64,000 bases of DNA from contig CALUMG010000003.1 in assembly GCA_944321705.1 (NCBI GenBank), positions 62,001-126,000 on the forward strand, written 5' to 3'. The position numbers and the translations under genes are program-made. Below the pieces are notes generated by a model. The model had not been told where the DNA came from and made no database searches. It saw nothing but the letters and a program-made list of their open reading frames with translations. Positions 45,559 to 53,586 of this stretch are shown here, in pieces (within the stretch, counting starts at the first letter, position 1; each line of letters opens with the position of its first letter). This stretch comes from an uncultured Muribaculaceae bacterium. GTDB taxonomy: Bacteria; Bacteroidota; Bacteroidia; Bacteroidales; Muribaculaceae.

Positions 45559-47982
45559 TTATCTCAATATGAATTTCTTTGTCAACGTTGTTCCGTCCTG
45601 TGCCACCATTACGATATACACTCCTGTCGGCAAGAACGATGAATCAAAGCCATATTCGCCGTTTTCATTAAAATTCCATTTCCCTGCATGGACTTTCAAA
45701 CCTGTAGCCGAATAAATGCTCACGTCAGACATACCATTGAATGCATTGCAGTTCACTCTGACGGCATTTGTCTCCGTTATCACCTCAATGCCGCTGTCGG
45801 CATCTTTCAATACATCTTCAACACCCGAACCTAACGGATATTTCACCACGAGGTTGCCCAAAGCTATATGCTTGTCTGTTCCGGTATTGAAATAAACATT
45901 CAATTCATCGAGCATGATTGGGAATTGTGGAATGTCAAATGCCACACCATTCTCGTCAGCAAAATCGATTCTATAGGTTTCAACGCCTGCAGCAGCCGTT
46001 ATTTCCTTCACATGTCGTGTTCCGAGGTTGTCATGAAACGAAATCGAGAAGCGGTCAATTGCCCCCGAAGTGTTGTCGATGGGCAATTCTATCGCATCGG
46101 GTACGCCATACAAAGTTTCTTGCCAGCTCAACGTCATGCGACGCAAGCGGCCACTCACGCTTTCTATGTCAAATCCCGAGCCGTTTTCCCATCCGGCAGG
46201 CATGTCGGTCGAATAAGTCATTCCCGACACACCCGACAAAGACAAGCCATCATCTTCAAGCATCTTTGAGAAATCATAGCATTCCACATCTCCGATTCCT
46301 ATCTCGACCTTTACATTGATCGATAATGAAATGTCTCCGTAGTTGCCGATTATTTCTGTTTCACCGTTTGACAGTCCTGTCAAGATGCCATCTTCCACCT
46401 TTGCCACCGAAGGATTGCTAACGCTCCATTCAAATGCGCTTTGGTCAAGATTCTGCACCAAGCCCGAAGTTGACAAGCCTTCCACAGGAATGACATATTT
46501 GCGTGAAGAGTCGATTAGCAGACTGGAATATTTGGCATGAACGCTCTCCACCGGCAACAACGTTATTTGCATCTCACCTGTCTTGCCCTCTTTTTCCACG
46601 ATGATTTTACCAACACCCGCACTGTCGGATGAACGGAACACGCCATCGGCATCGACATAGCCCAATGTGGCCGGTTCGACTGTGAAATTGCACCCTTGCA
46701 CATTCTCTTCCACCACGTCGCCATACTGGTTATAGGAAATGACAGTCAACGGGGTTGCCGAGATTATCGACGTAGCAAGCGTTGGTCTGTTGAATGAAAG
46801 ATGCGTCACATTCTTGTCTTCGGGAGCAAGAGAAACGGCAAGCATCGCGTCTTCCACCGGGCGCACCGAGCCTCGGCCGGGCAGGTTCTGCATTGTTTCG
46901 TTGATGGCTATGGCTGCCGAGCCTCCGCTGTCGAAGTTCACAATATCCCAGGCTCCATGCTCGAGCATCCAGTTCACCATGTCGACGCACGAAATTGCCT
47001 TGCTTTGGGTAGACATTTCATTGAGGCACACATACAGTTTCGTCTTGTCCTTCGACAGTCCGGCCATTACATGCGAAGACTCCTCGTTCTCACGTCCGTT
47101 TTCAAAGTTATTGTATTCACCTTCATGAAGCACTCCGTCATGAGCCATGCTCGGATATCCGTGGAATGCATTCAAGATGTTTTCGGGAGCAATGCCCCAC
47201 CATGGTTGCGACATGCGCTGACGCACCTTTATTTCATCACCTACGCCGACATGCCCGTCAAGCGAATTCAACTTCGAGTTGCGCAAGTATATCACGCATT
47301 CGGTGTCCGATGTCTGCAACGGCGAGTCTGATATTTCAAGCACTTCACATGGTATGTCATCTCCATTCACGACCCACGGCTGCAATGCTTTCACTTTTAT
47401 GTACCTGCCGGCTTCGGTCAATTGCAGTCCGTTCAGAGTGTTGAAAAATACGCAGTCACCCTCCAACACCGTAGCTGCAGAATTATACCTGTCAATAGTC
47501 ACCTCGGTTCCATCGGCTGCAATCACTTTCGTGTCCAATACGGGATAGAATATTTCGGCCTTCTTGTCGGTTGTTATGGCAAGTAGTGAACGTCCGTCGA
47601 GTTTCCATGTCAACTGTCCTTCCGACACATTCACTCCGATGCACACGCCCATGTCATAGTTGAAAAAGTCATGATTCCATGCAATTTTCACCTCATGACC
47701 CGGTCGGGAATTTTCCCTGTAATGCGTTTCGATGTCCCAACGGTTCACGTCGGGCACCATGTGGTTGCTTTGCACCTGTTCTATCTTGTTATACTCGTTC
47801 GTCAGGTCGATGGTGCAATACCATATCAGCAACGGCATGTCGGGATACAATATCTTTGTGTATTCCATTCCCGGCCCCACATTATAACAGGCTATCGTGT
47901 CGGCCGGTCCCCAATCGGGAGCTGCTGCGGCTGCCGGCAGTGCTATGCACGCCGCAGCAAGCATACTTGTAATTTTTTTCAT
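45559..47982 (-). CDS. T9SS-secreted NAGPA-domain protein, copy 2
   Basis: An 807-residue homologue of its three neighbours, on the minus strand. Signal peptide 1-20 (MKKITSMLAAACIALPAAAA). The NAGPA-type domain includes VKIAWNHDFFNYDMG (equivalent of the NGxFF step) and IVNFDSGGSAAIAIN (signature from Asn349), with NLDGGGS changed to NFDSGGS. An Ig-like group 2 domain follows (SNPSVAKVEDGILTGLSNGE), then a beta domain and a T9SS tail from about 735 (VSIYSATGLKVHAGKW ... LPTGVYIVMVAQDG). It is the most divergent of the set by eye. No TAnnTTTG element was found upstream; a palindromic repeat element lies there instead. Confidence 0.86.
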   Translation of the reverse strand: MKKITSMLAAACIALPAAAAAPDWGPADTIACYNVGPGMEYTKILYPDMPLLIWYCTIDLTNEYNKIEQVQSNHMVPDVNRWDIETHYRENSRPGHEVKIAWNHDFFNYDMGVCIGVNVSEGQLTWKLDGRSLLAITTDKKAEIFYPVLDTKVIAADGTEVTIDRYNSAATVLEGDCVFFNTLNGLQLTEAGRYIKVKALQPWVVNGDDIPCEVLEISDSPLQTSDTECVIYLRNSKLNSLDGHVGVGDEIKVRQRMSQPWWGIAPENILNAFHGYPSMAHDGVLHEGEYNNFENGRENEESSHVMAGLSKDKTKLYVCLNEMSTQSKAISCVDMVNWMLEHGAWDIVNFDSGGSAAIAINETMQNLPGRGSVRPVEDAMLAVSLAPEDKNVTHLSFNRPTLATSIISATPLTVISYNQYGDVVEENVQGCNFTVEPATLGYVDADGVFRSSDSAGVGKIIVEKEGKTGEMQITLLPVESVHAKYSSLLIDSSRKYVIPVEGLSTSGLVQNLDQSAFEWSVSNPSVAKVEDGILTGLSNGETEIIGNYGDISLSINVKVEIGIGDVECYDFSKMLEDDGLSLSGVSGMTYSTDMPAGWENGSGFDIESVSGRLRRMTLSWQETLYGVPDAIELPIDNTSGAIDRFSISFHDNLGTRHVKEITAAAGVETYRIDFADENGVAFDIPQFPIMLDELNVYFNTGTDKHIALGNLVVKYPLGSGVEDVLKDADSGIEVITETNAVRVNCNAFNGMSDVSIYSATGLKVHAGKWNFNENGEYGFDSSFLPTGVYIVMVAQDGTTLTKKFILR

Positions 47983-48007
47983 ATTTTGTGAATTATTTAA
48001 ACGAGAG

Positions 48008-48092
48008 GGTGTATCATAATCTGTTCAGATGACATGTAGAGACGCGATGAAGTCGCGTCTCTACGATATCATGATTGCAATTTTGATACACC
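48008..48092. repeat. MITE-like palindromic element, copy 1
   Basis: An 85-base element bounded by perfect 9-base inverted repeats, GGTGTATCA at 48008-48016 and TGATACACC at 48084-48092. Inside is a perfect 12-base-pair palindrome GTAGAGACGCGA/TCGCGTCTCTAC (48036-48064, 5-base loop). A related element occurs at 56639 and derived units at 50616. It lies between the start of copy 2 and the stop of copy 3, so the hairpin could also act as a terminator for copy 3. Confidence 0.75.
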
Positions 48093-48103
48093 ATCTCCTG
48101 TAA

Positions 48104-50572
48104 TTATTTAACGACTACTTTCTGTATCTTGGTCATGTTGCCTTCAAGAACGGCCTTTACAATGTAAACGCCGCTGCCCGGAGCCTTGACCGTCGATTCA
48201 TTGTTGGCGTATGACACCTTAACTCCTGCCGTGTCATAAAGCTCAAGACTTTCTACAATCTTGCTTGAACCTGTCACCGACACTTCGTCGCCGTTGACCG
48301 TTATCCTAACTTCATCGGCTGCAGGTACCGCGCTTACTCCGCCACTCGATACCGCGTTGTAGACCGCCTCGATGCCCGGTATATCTATCGTGTATTCCGT
48401 TCCCGATGTAGATGTACCCATCTTCAGGTTGATGTAGCCAAGCTTGATCGGGTAGCTCGCCATGTCGGCGCTGTCAGTCCACTCTTTAGTCGCTATTTCG
48501 ATTATATTTTCCGCATTGGGAGTCAATGTTATCTCCGGTGTGTAGTTTACGTTGTTGTTAAGCCCGTCATACAGCGACAATACCATCGAGCTTACCGGTG
48601 CGTCGTGCGGGTTGATGCGTATCCTTATCGCGTCGGGCAAGCTCCACACTTGGACCGTCTTCGTCAGCCTGATGTAAGGGTTGCGGCCACTCGCTCCCGT
48701 GTAGGTGAGCTTCATGCCATTATCCAATGCCTCGGCTGTGATGCCGCGCCCGCCTGTCTGCGTGATGCTCCATGTGTTGACATCCATGTCTGGATCTATC
48801 GCCATCACATGCGACGTCGGCTTCTGTACAAGCACCTTCAGCTCGTCGCTGAATTCGCCCATCACGCATTCTACCATCGCTTCCCCGTCGGTCAACCCTT
48901 TCAAAACGCCGGTCTCGGCATCAATGTCAACTATGCTGCCGTCGTTGGTGCTCCATGTGAACGATGCCGGATCGAGGATCACAGGCTGTTCGCGGTACGG
49001 GTTGGCCGACTCCACTTCCACCGGGTAGCTGCGGAACGTGTCGTTAACAACCGAGTCGAGGCGCATGCTCATTCCCTCGCCTTCAAGGACCATTACGGGT
49101 ATCGTCGCAGTCAGCCCGTTGTAGGTCGCCGTCAACGCGTGCAAGCCGCTGCCGTTGGCGACAAACGTCTCCCCGTCTTCCTTTATGTAGCCGAGTGACG
49201 CGTCGCAGCTCAGCGTGAATCCTTCAACGTCGGTGTCAACCAAAACCCCGTACTTGTTGTAGCCGTAAATTACAGGCTTGTAGATGCCGTGGCACGGGAA
49301 GTCCTTCAACCCCCAGTCGGCGAATGTTATCTTGGCTATCTCGTTGTCGGTCGGTGCCGAGCTTACCACGAAAATCGCATTGGCATCGGCGCGTTCCTTG
49401 CCGTCGCTCGGCACGTTCCTGATGCCCAACGCCTGCGTGTAAAGCGTTGTCGAGCCTCCGCCGTCGAGGTTGATGGCATCGGTTGCTCCGGCATACTTCA
49501 TCAAGTAGCCAAGTTGCGATGTCATGGCACCGTTTGAGATGGTCGAGCGTCCGTCAACGACCATCATTACAACTTTGGTCTTGTTGTCGCCATAACCGAT
49601 TACCGTGCGTGGATGGAAACCCGACGTGTCTTCAACAGGACCGAGTTCCACTCCATCCTGCAACGCATGGGGCTGTCCCGAAATCATCTGTTGCGGCACT
49701 ATCGACTCACTACCCATCAACACCACCGAATTGAGCGTTATCTCGTCACCTTCTTTCAACGAATTGACAAAATCAAATGCCCCGATGGTCGTTCCGCCCT
49801 CTACATTCGAGCCGCGTCCGTGAATCACGAAGCCGTCTTCAGGTATATCCATGTTCCCGGCGGTGCTCGGCGTGCCGGTTATAACCATGCGGCAACTCTT
49901 GCCCGGAGAGAAGGTTTCGCCATCGGCAAGGCGTGCCGTCACTTCGGCACAGCCGGCATCGGAGTCGGTCGCCCCGTAGTAACGCGGCGTGTAAACCGTG
50001 ATGCCGTTGTCGATTGAACCAACGTTAACTCCTTTGAAAAGGACTGTGTTGGCTCCGCTGACTGCTGTGCTTGTCAAATAATTGGCCGTGCCGATGAACG
50101 GAACACCTTCCACATCCACGGCAAATTGGAAATTTTCATTTGAAGTTTTGTAAAATTCACCGTCTACTATGCAAGATGATATTGGCGTTCCCACCATCGA
50201 CACGCCGTTTTTGGTACTTCCGCTGGTAACAAAAAAGTCTCCGTTCACGCCGGCAAAGTATTGCGCGCCCTCGGTCGAGTGCCTCTGTGCCATGCTCGAT
50301 GTGGTTTCTCCACCGGCCACCATGTCTTGTCCGCTAACGGCGCGTATCGACACATTGGGATCTTCCAAGTCGATTGTAATATAAAATACTCTCATGTCAT
50401 AGGATGGACCGGTAAACAGCAACGACGTTTGCGTCGTGCCCGGTCCCACTTGTGCATGAAACAAGGTATCCACCTGATAGGTTTCACCCTTGATGTCGTA
50501 GGTGTAGGCCGAAGCTGTCGATGCCGCTGTCAGCATCAACATCCCGGCTATGAGTTTTCCTTTGTTCGTCAT
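48104..50572 (-). CDS. T9SS-secreted NAGPA-domain protein, copy 3 (tandem pair)
   Basis: An 822-residue secreted protein, signal peptide 1-22 (MTNKGKLIAGMLMLTAASTA). The NAGPA-type domain has YFAGVNGDFFVTSGSTKNG at about residue 90-112 and the intact signature INLDGGGSTTLYT (Asp370), followed by VPSDGKERADANAIFVVS, the usual C-terminal half of the motif. An Ig-like group 2 domain (about 520-600, STNDGSIVDIDAETGVLKG), a beta-sandwich and a T9SS tail (about 745-822, LELYDTAGVKVSYANN ... GVYIVKAVLEGN) complete it. It is nearly identical to copy 4 over its C-terminal half but differs in patches of the catalytic half. Confidence 0.9.
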   Translation of the reverse strand: MTNKGKLIAGMLMLTAASTASAYTYDIKGETYQVDTLFHAQVGPGTTQTSLLFTGPSYDMRVFYITIDLEDPNVSIRAVSGQDMVAGGETTSSMAQRHSTEGAQYFAGVNGDFFVTSGSTKNGVSMVGTPISSCIVDGEFYKTSNENFQFAVDVEGVPFIGTANYLTSTAVSGANTVLFKGVNVGSIDNGITVYTPRYYGATDSDAGCAEVTARLADGETFSPGKSCRMVITGTPSTAGNMDIPEDGFVIHGRGSNVEGGTTIGAFDFVNSLKEGDEITLNSVVLMGSESIVPQQMISGQPHALQDGVELGPVEDTSGFHPRTVIGYGDNKTKVVMMVVDGRSTISNGAMTSQLGYLMKYAGATDAINLDGGGSTTLYTQALGIRNVPSDGKERADANAIFVVSSAPTDNEIAKITFADWGLKDFPCHGIYKPVIYGYNKYGVLVDTDVEGFTLSCDASLGYIKEDGETFVANGSGLHALTATYNGLTATIPVMVLEGEGMSMRLDSVVNDTFRSYPVEVESANPYREQPVILDPASFTWSTNDGSIVDIDAETGVLKGLTDGEAMVECVMGEFSDELKVLVQKPTSHVMAIDPDMDVNTWSITQTGGRGITAEALDNGMKLTYTGASGRNPYIRLTKTVQVWSLPDAIRIRINPHDAPVSSMVLSLYDGLNNNVNYTPEITLTPNAENIIEIATKEWTDSADMASYPIKLGYINLKMGTSTSGTEYTIDIPGIEAVYNAVSSGGVSAVPAADEVRITVNGDEVSVTGSSKIVESLELYDTAGVKVSYANNESTVKAPGSGVYIVKAVLEGNMTKIQKVVVK

Positions 50573-50775
50573 AACTGAATGATTTAATTAGTTGTTTTAT
50601 ATTATATTTTTCACAGTAGAGACGCAATTTATCGTATTTTACTGTAGAGACACGATTTATCGCGTCTAAAAAGAAACAACATGGCAATTCATCGCGTTTT
50701 AAAGCCGACATATTAAATTAAAAAATGCGCCTCGACCGTTCTTATCAATCCGGCAAGGCGCACTAAAACACTTTA
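50573..50775. repeat. Intergenic region with degenerate palindromic repeat units
   Basis: Between copies 3 and 4. GTAGAGACGCAATTTATCG at 50616-50634 and GTAGAGACACGATTTATCGC from 50644 are direct repeats, and a further related GCAATTCATCGCG occurs near 50684. These are half-units of the palindromic element seen at 48036 and 56668. The region also carries the terminator of copy 4 (listed separately) and no gene. Confidence 0.6.
50718..50766 (-). terminator. Terminator after NAGPA copy 4
   Basis: TGCGCCT at 50726-50732 pairs with AGGCGCA at 50756-50762 across a 23-base loop; TTTTTAATTTAA follows on the minus strand. Confidence 0.65.
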
Positions 50776-53253
50776 TTATTTAACGACTACTTTCTGTATC
50801 TTTGTCATGTTGCCTTCAAGAACGGCCTTTACAATGTAAACACCACTGCCCGGAGCCTTAACCGTCGATTCATTGTTGGCGTATGACACCTTAACTCCTG
50901 CCGTGTCATAAAGCTCAAGACTTTCTACAATCTTGCTTGAACCTGTCACCGACACTTCGTCGCCGTTGACCGTTATCTTAACTTCATCGGCTGCAGGTAC
51001 CGCGTTTACTCCGCCACTCGATACCGCGTTGTAGACTGCCTCGATGCCCGGTATATCTATCGTGTATTCCGTTCCCGATGTCGATGTCCCCATCTTCAGG
51101 TTGATGTAGCCAAGCTTGATCGGGTAGCTCGCCATGTCGGCACTGTCGGTCCATTGCTTCGTGGCTATTTCTATCACGTTCTCGGCGTTCGGAGTCAGCG
51201 TTACCTCCGGTGTGTAGTTTACGTTGTTGTTCAACCCGTCATACAACGACAATACCATCGAGCTTACCGGCGCGTCGTGCGGGTTGATGCGTATCCTTAT
51301 CGCGTCGGGCAAGCTCCACACTTGGACAGTCTTCGTCAGCCTGATGTAAGGGTTGCGTCCACTCGCTCCCGTGTAGGTGAGCTTCATGCCATTATCCAAT
51401 GCCTCGGCTGTGATGTCGCGCCCGCCTGTCTGCGTGATGCTCCATGTGTTGACATCCATGTCTGGGTCTATCGCCATCACATGCGACGTCGGCTTCTGTA
51501 CAAGCACCTTCAGCTCGTCGCTGAACTCGCCCATCACGCACTCGACCATCGCTTCCCCGTCGGTCAACCCTTTCAAAACGCCGGTCTCGGCATCGATGTC
51601 AACTATGCTGCCGTCGTTGGTGCTCCATGTGAACGATGCCGGGTCGAGGATCACAGGCTGTTCGCGGTACGGGTTGGCCGACTCCACTTCCACCGGGTAG
51701 CTGCGGAACGTGTCGTTAACAACCGAGTCGAGGCGCATGCTCATTCCCTCGCCTTCAAGGACCATTACGGGTATCGTCGCAGTCAGCCCGTTGTAGGTCG
51801 CCGTCAACGCGTGCAAGCCGCTGCCGTTGGCGACAAACGTCTCCCCGTCTTCCTTTATGTAGCCGAGTGACGCTTCGCAGCTCAGCGTGAATCCTTCAAC
51901 ATCGGTGTCAACCAAAACCCCGTACTTGTTGTAGCCGTAAATTACAGGCTTGTAGATGCCGTGGCATGGGAAGTCCTTCAACCCCCAGTCGGCAAACGAT
52001 ATCTTGGCTATCTCGTTGTCGGTCGGTGCCGAGCTTACCACGAAAATCGCATTACCGTCGGCACGTTCCTTGCCGTCGCTCGGGATGTTCCTGATGCCCA
52101 ACGCCTGCGTGTAAAGCGTTGACGAACCACCGCCGTCGAGGTTGATGGCATCGGTTGCTCCGGCATAGCGCATAATGTCGGCCACCTGCGATGTCCTTGC
52201 TCCATGCGATATGGTGGAACGCCCGTCAACGACCATCATTATCACCTTGGTCTTGTTATCGCCATAACCGATGCCGGTGCGCGGATGGAAGCTCGAAGCA
52301 TCACCGCGCTGGTCTTCCGTATCAAGAGTTTCGCCATTGCCCACTGTGCGAGGGTTGCCCGAAATCATCTGTTGCGGCACTACCGACTCACCGTCCATAA
52401 GTACCACCGAATTGAGCGTTATCTCGTCGCCTTCTTTCAACGAATTGACAAAATCAAATGCCCCGATGGTCGTTCCGCCCTCTACATTCGAGCCGCGTCC
52501 GTGAATCACAAAGCCGTCTTCAGGTATGTCCATGTTCCCGACGGTGCTCGGCGTGCCGGTTATGACCATGCGGCAGCTCTTGCCCGGTGAGAAGGTTTCG
52601 CCATCGGCAAGGCGTGCCGTCACTTCGGCACAGCCGGCGTCGGAGTCGGTCGCCCCGTAATAGCGCGGTGTGTAAACCGTGATGCCATTATCGGGAGAAC
52701 TTACATTAACGCCCTTGAAAAGGACTGTGTTGTCACCAAATGTGGCCGTACTTGTATAATAATTTGTCTGTCCTACAAATGGTATTCCGTTCACATCTAT
52801 GGCAAACTGCTGGTTGCCCGACGATGTCTTATAGAATTCACCATCGACGATGCACGACGATGTTGGAGTTCCGATTGTCGATACGCCATTCTTAGTTGAA
52901 CCGCTTGTATAGAAAAAGTCGCCGTTGACCCCGGCAAAGTATTGCGCGCCCTCGGTCGAGTGCCTTTGCGCCATGCTCGATGTGGTTTCTCCACCGGCCA
53001 ATTGGTCTTGTCCGCAAACGGTGCGAATCGACACATTAGGATCGGTCAAGTCGATTGTCAGGTAGAATGCACGCAAGTCGTAGGTTGCTCCGGTGAAGAG
53101 CAGCGAGGTTTGCGTCGTGCCCGGTCCCACTTGTGCATGGAACAAGGTATCCACCTGATAGGTTTCACCTATGATGTCGTAGGTATAGGCCGAAGCTGTC
53201 GATGCCGCTGTCAGCATCAACATCCCGGCTATGAGTTTTCCTTTGTTAGTCAT
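50776..53253 (-). CDS. T9SS-secreted NAGPA-domain protein, copy 4 (tandem pair)
   Basis: An 825-residue near-twin of copy 3 with the same signal peptide, NAGPA-type domain, Ig-like domain and T9SS tail. Signature INLDGGGSSTLYT (Asp373) is intact. Differences from copy 3 cluster at about residues 55-80 (ATYDLRAFYLTIDL against PSYDMRVFYITIDL), 140-180, and 285-310 where this copy has a three-residue insertion (GNGETLDTEDQRGDASSF). The tail is almost unchanged. It may hydrolyse a phosphodiester-linked sugar on the surface or in the medium, by analogy with NAGPA, but no substrate is known. No TAnnTTTG element is visible upstream. Confidence 0.9.
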   Translation of the reverse strand: MTNKGKLIAGMLMLTAASTASAYTYDIIGETYQVDTLFHAQVGPGTTQTSLLFTGATYDLRAFYLTIDLTDPNVSIRTVCGQDQLAGGETTSSMAQRHSTEGAQYFAGVNGDFFYTSGSTKNGVSTIGTPTSSCIVDGEFYKTSSGNQQFAIDVNGIPFVGQTNYYTSTATFGDNTVLFKGVNVSSPDNGITVYTPRYYGATDSDAGCAEVTARLADGETFSPGKSCRMVITGTPSTVGNMDIPEDGFVIHGRGSNVEGGTTIGAFDFVNSLKEGDEITLNSVVLMDGESVVPQQMISGNPRTVGNGETLDTEDQRGDASSFHPRTGIGYGDNKTKVIMMVVDGRSTISHGARTSQVADIMRYAGATDAINLDGGGSSTLYTQALGIRNIPSDGKERADGNAIFVVSSAPTDNEIAKISFADWGLKDFPCHGIYKPVIYGYNKYGVLVDTDVEGFTLSCEASLGYIKEDGETFVANGSGLHALTATYNGLTATIPVMVLEGEGMSMRLDSVVNDTFRSYPVEVESANPYREQPVILDPASFTWSTNDGSIVDIDAETGVLKGLTDGEAMVECVMGEFSDELKVLVQKPTSHVMAIDPDMDVNTWSITQTGGRDITAEALDNGMKLTYTGASGRNPYIRLTKTVQVWSLPDAIRIRINPHDAPVSSMVLSLYDGLNNNVNYTPEVTLTPNAENVIEIATKQWTDSADMASYPIKLGYINLKMGTSTSGTEYTIDIPGIEAVYNAVSSGGVNAVPAADEVKITVNGDEVSVTGSSKIVESLELYDTAGVKVSYANNESTVKAPGSGVYIVKAVLEGNMTKIQKVVVK

Positions 53254-53586
53254 AACTAAGTGATTTTATAATAGTTGTTTTTATGAATAAGTTGTTTTAT
53301 AGATAATTGCAGGGTCAATAATTATTTTGTCGATTTCCATCATGTCACGTCGTCGAGAATCGCCTATTGCATCTTCTGCCACAACATGAACAGATACCTG
53401 TATTTTGTGTATGAGAACTGACCCTGAATGGGAAAAAATTCGTTATCTTCAACGAAAAAGTGCGCCTTACGCGGCTTTCGACCCGACCCAAGGCGCACTC
53501 AACACATTCTTATATCCTTTGCCACACTTCCCGATGGCGACTATCGCACATCATCCCGGCGGCTTGGGATTATACTTTACGCAAGA
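53254..53586. other. Intergenic region between NAGPA copy 4 and the T9SS propeller gene
   Basis: About 330 bases without a credible gene; contains only the terminator at 53454-53499. No housekeeping-type promoter for copy 4 could be found in it. Confidence 0.55.
53454..53499 (-). terminator. Terminator after the T9SS propeller-like gene
   Basis: AGTGCGCCTT at 53459-53468 pairs with AAGGCGCACT at 53490-53499; TTTTTCG follows on the minus strand. The stem resembles that of the terminator at 50718. Confidence 0.85.

Larger units (their letters stand above)
48104..53253 (-). repeat. Large direct tandem duplication (copies 3 and 4)
   Basis: The genes at 48104-50572 and 50776-53253 are two direct copies of about 2.5 kb. 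Their last 420 or so codons differ at only about ten residues by eye and share long runs of identical DNA, and their first 55 residues are also almost identical, while patches in between diverge. This pattern fits a recent duplication with either gene conversion or localised diversification. Confidence 0.9.

Noticed and set aside
48605..49198. Long plus-strand open frames opposite NAGPA copies 3 and 4
   Set aside because: They are shadows of the real genes and recur at the same place in both copies only because those are duplicated.
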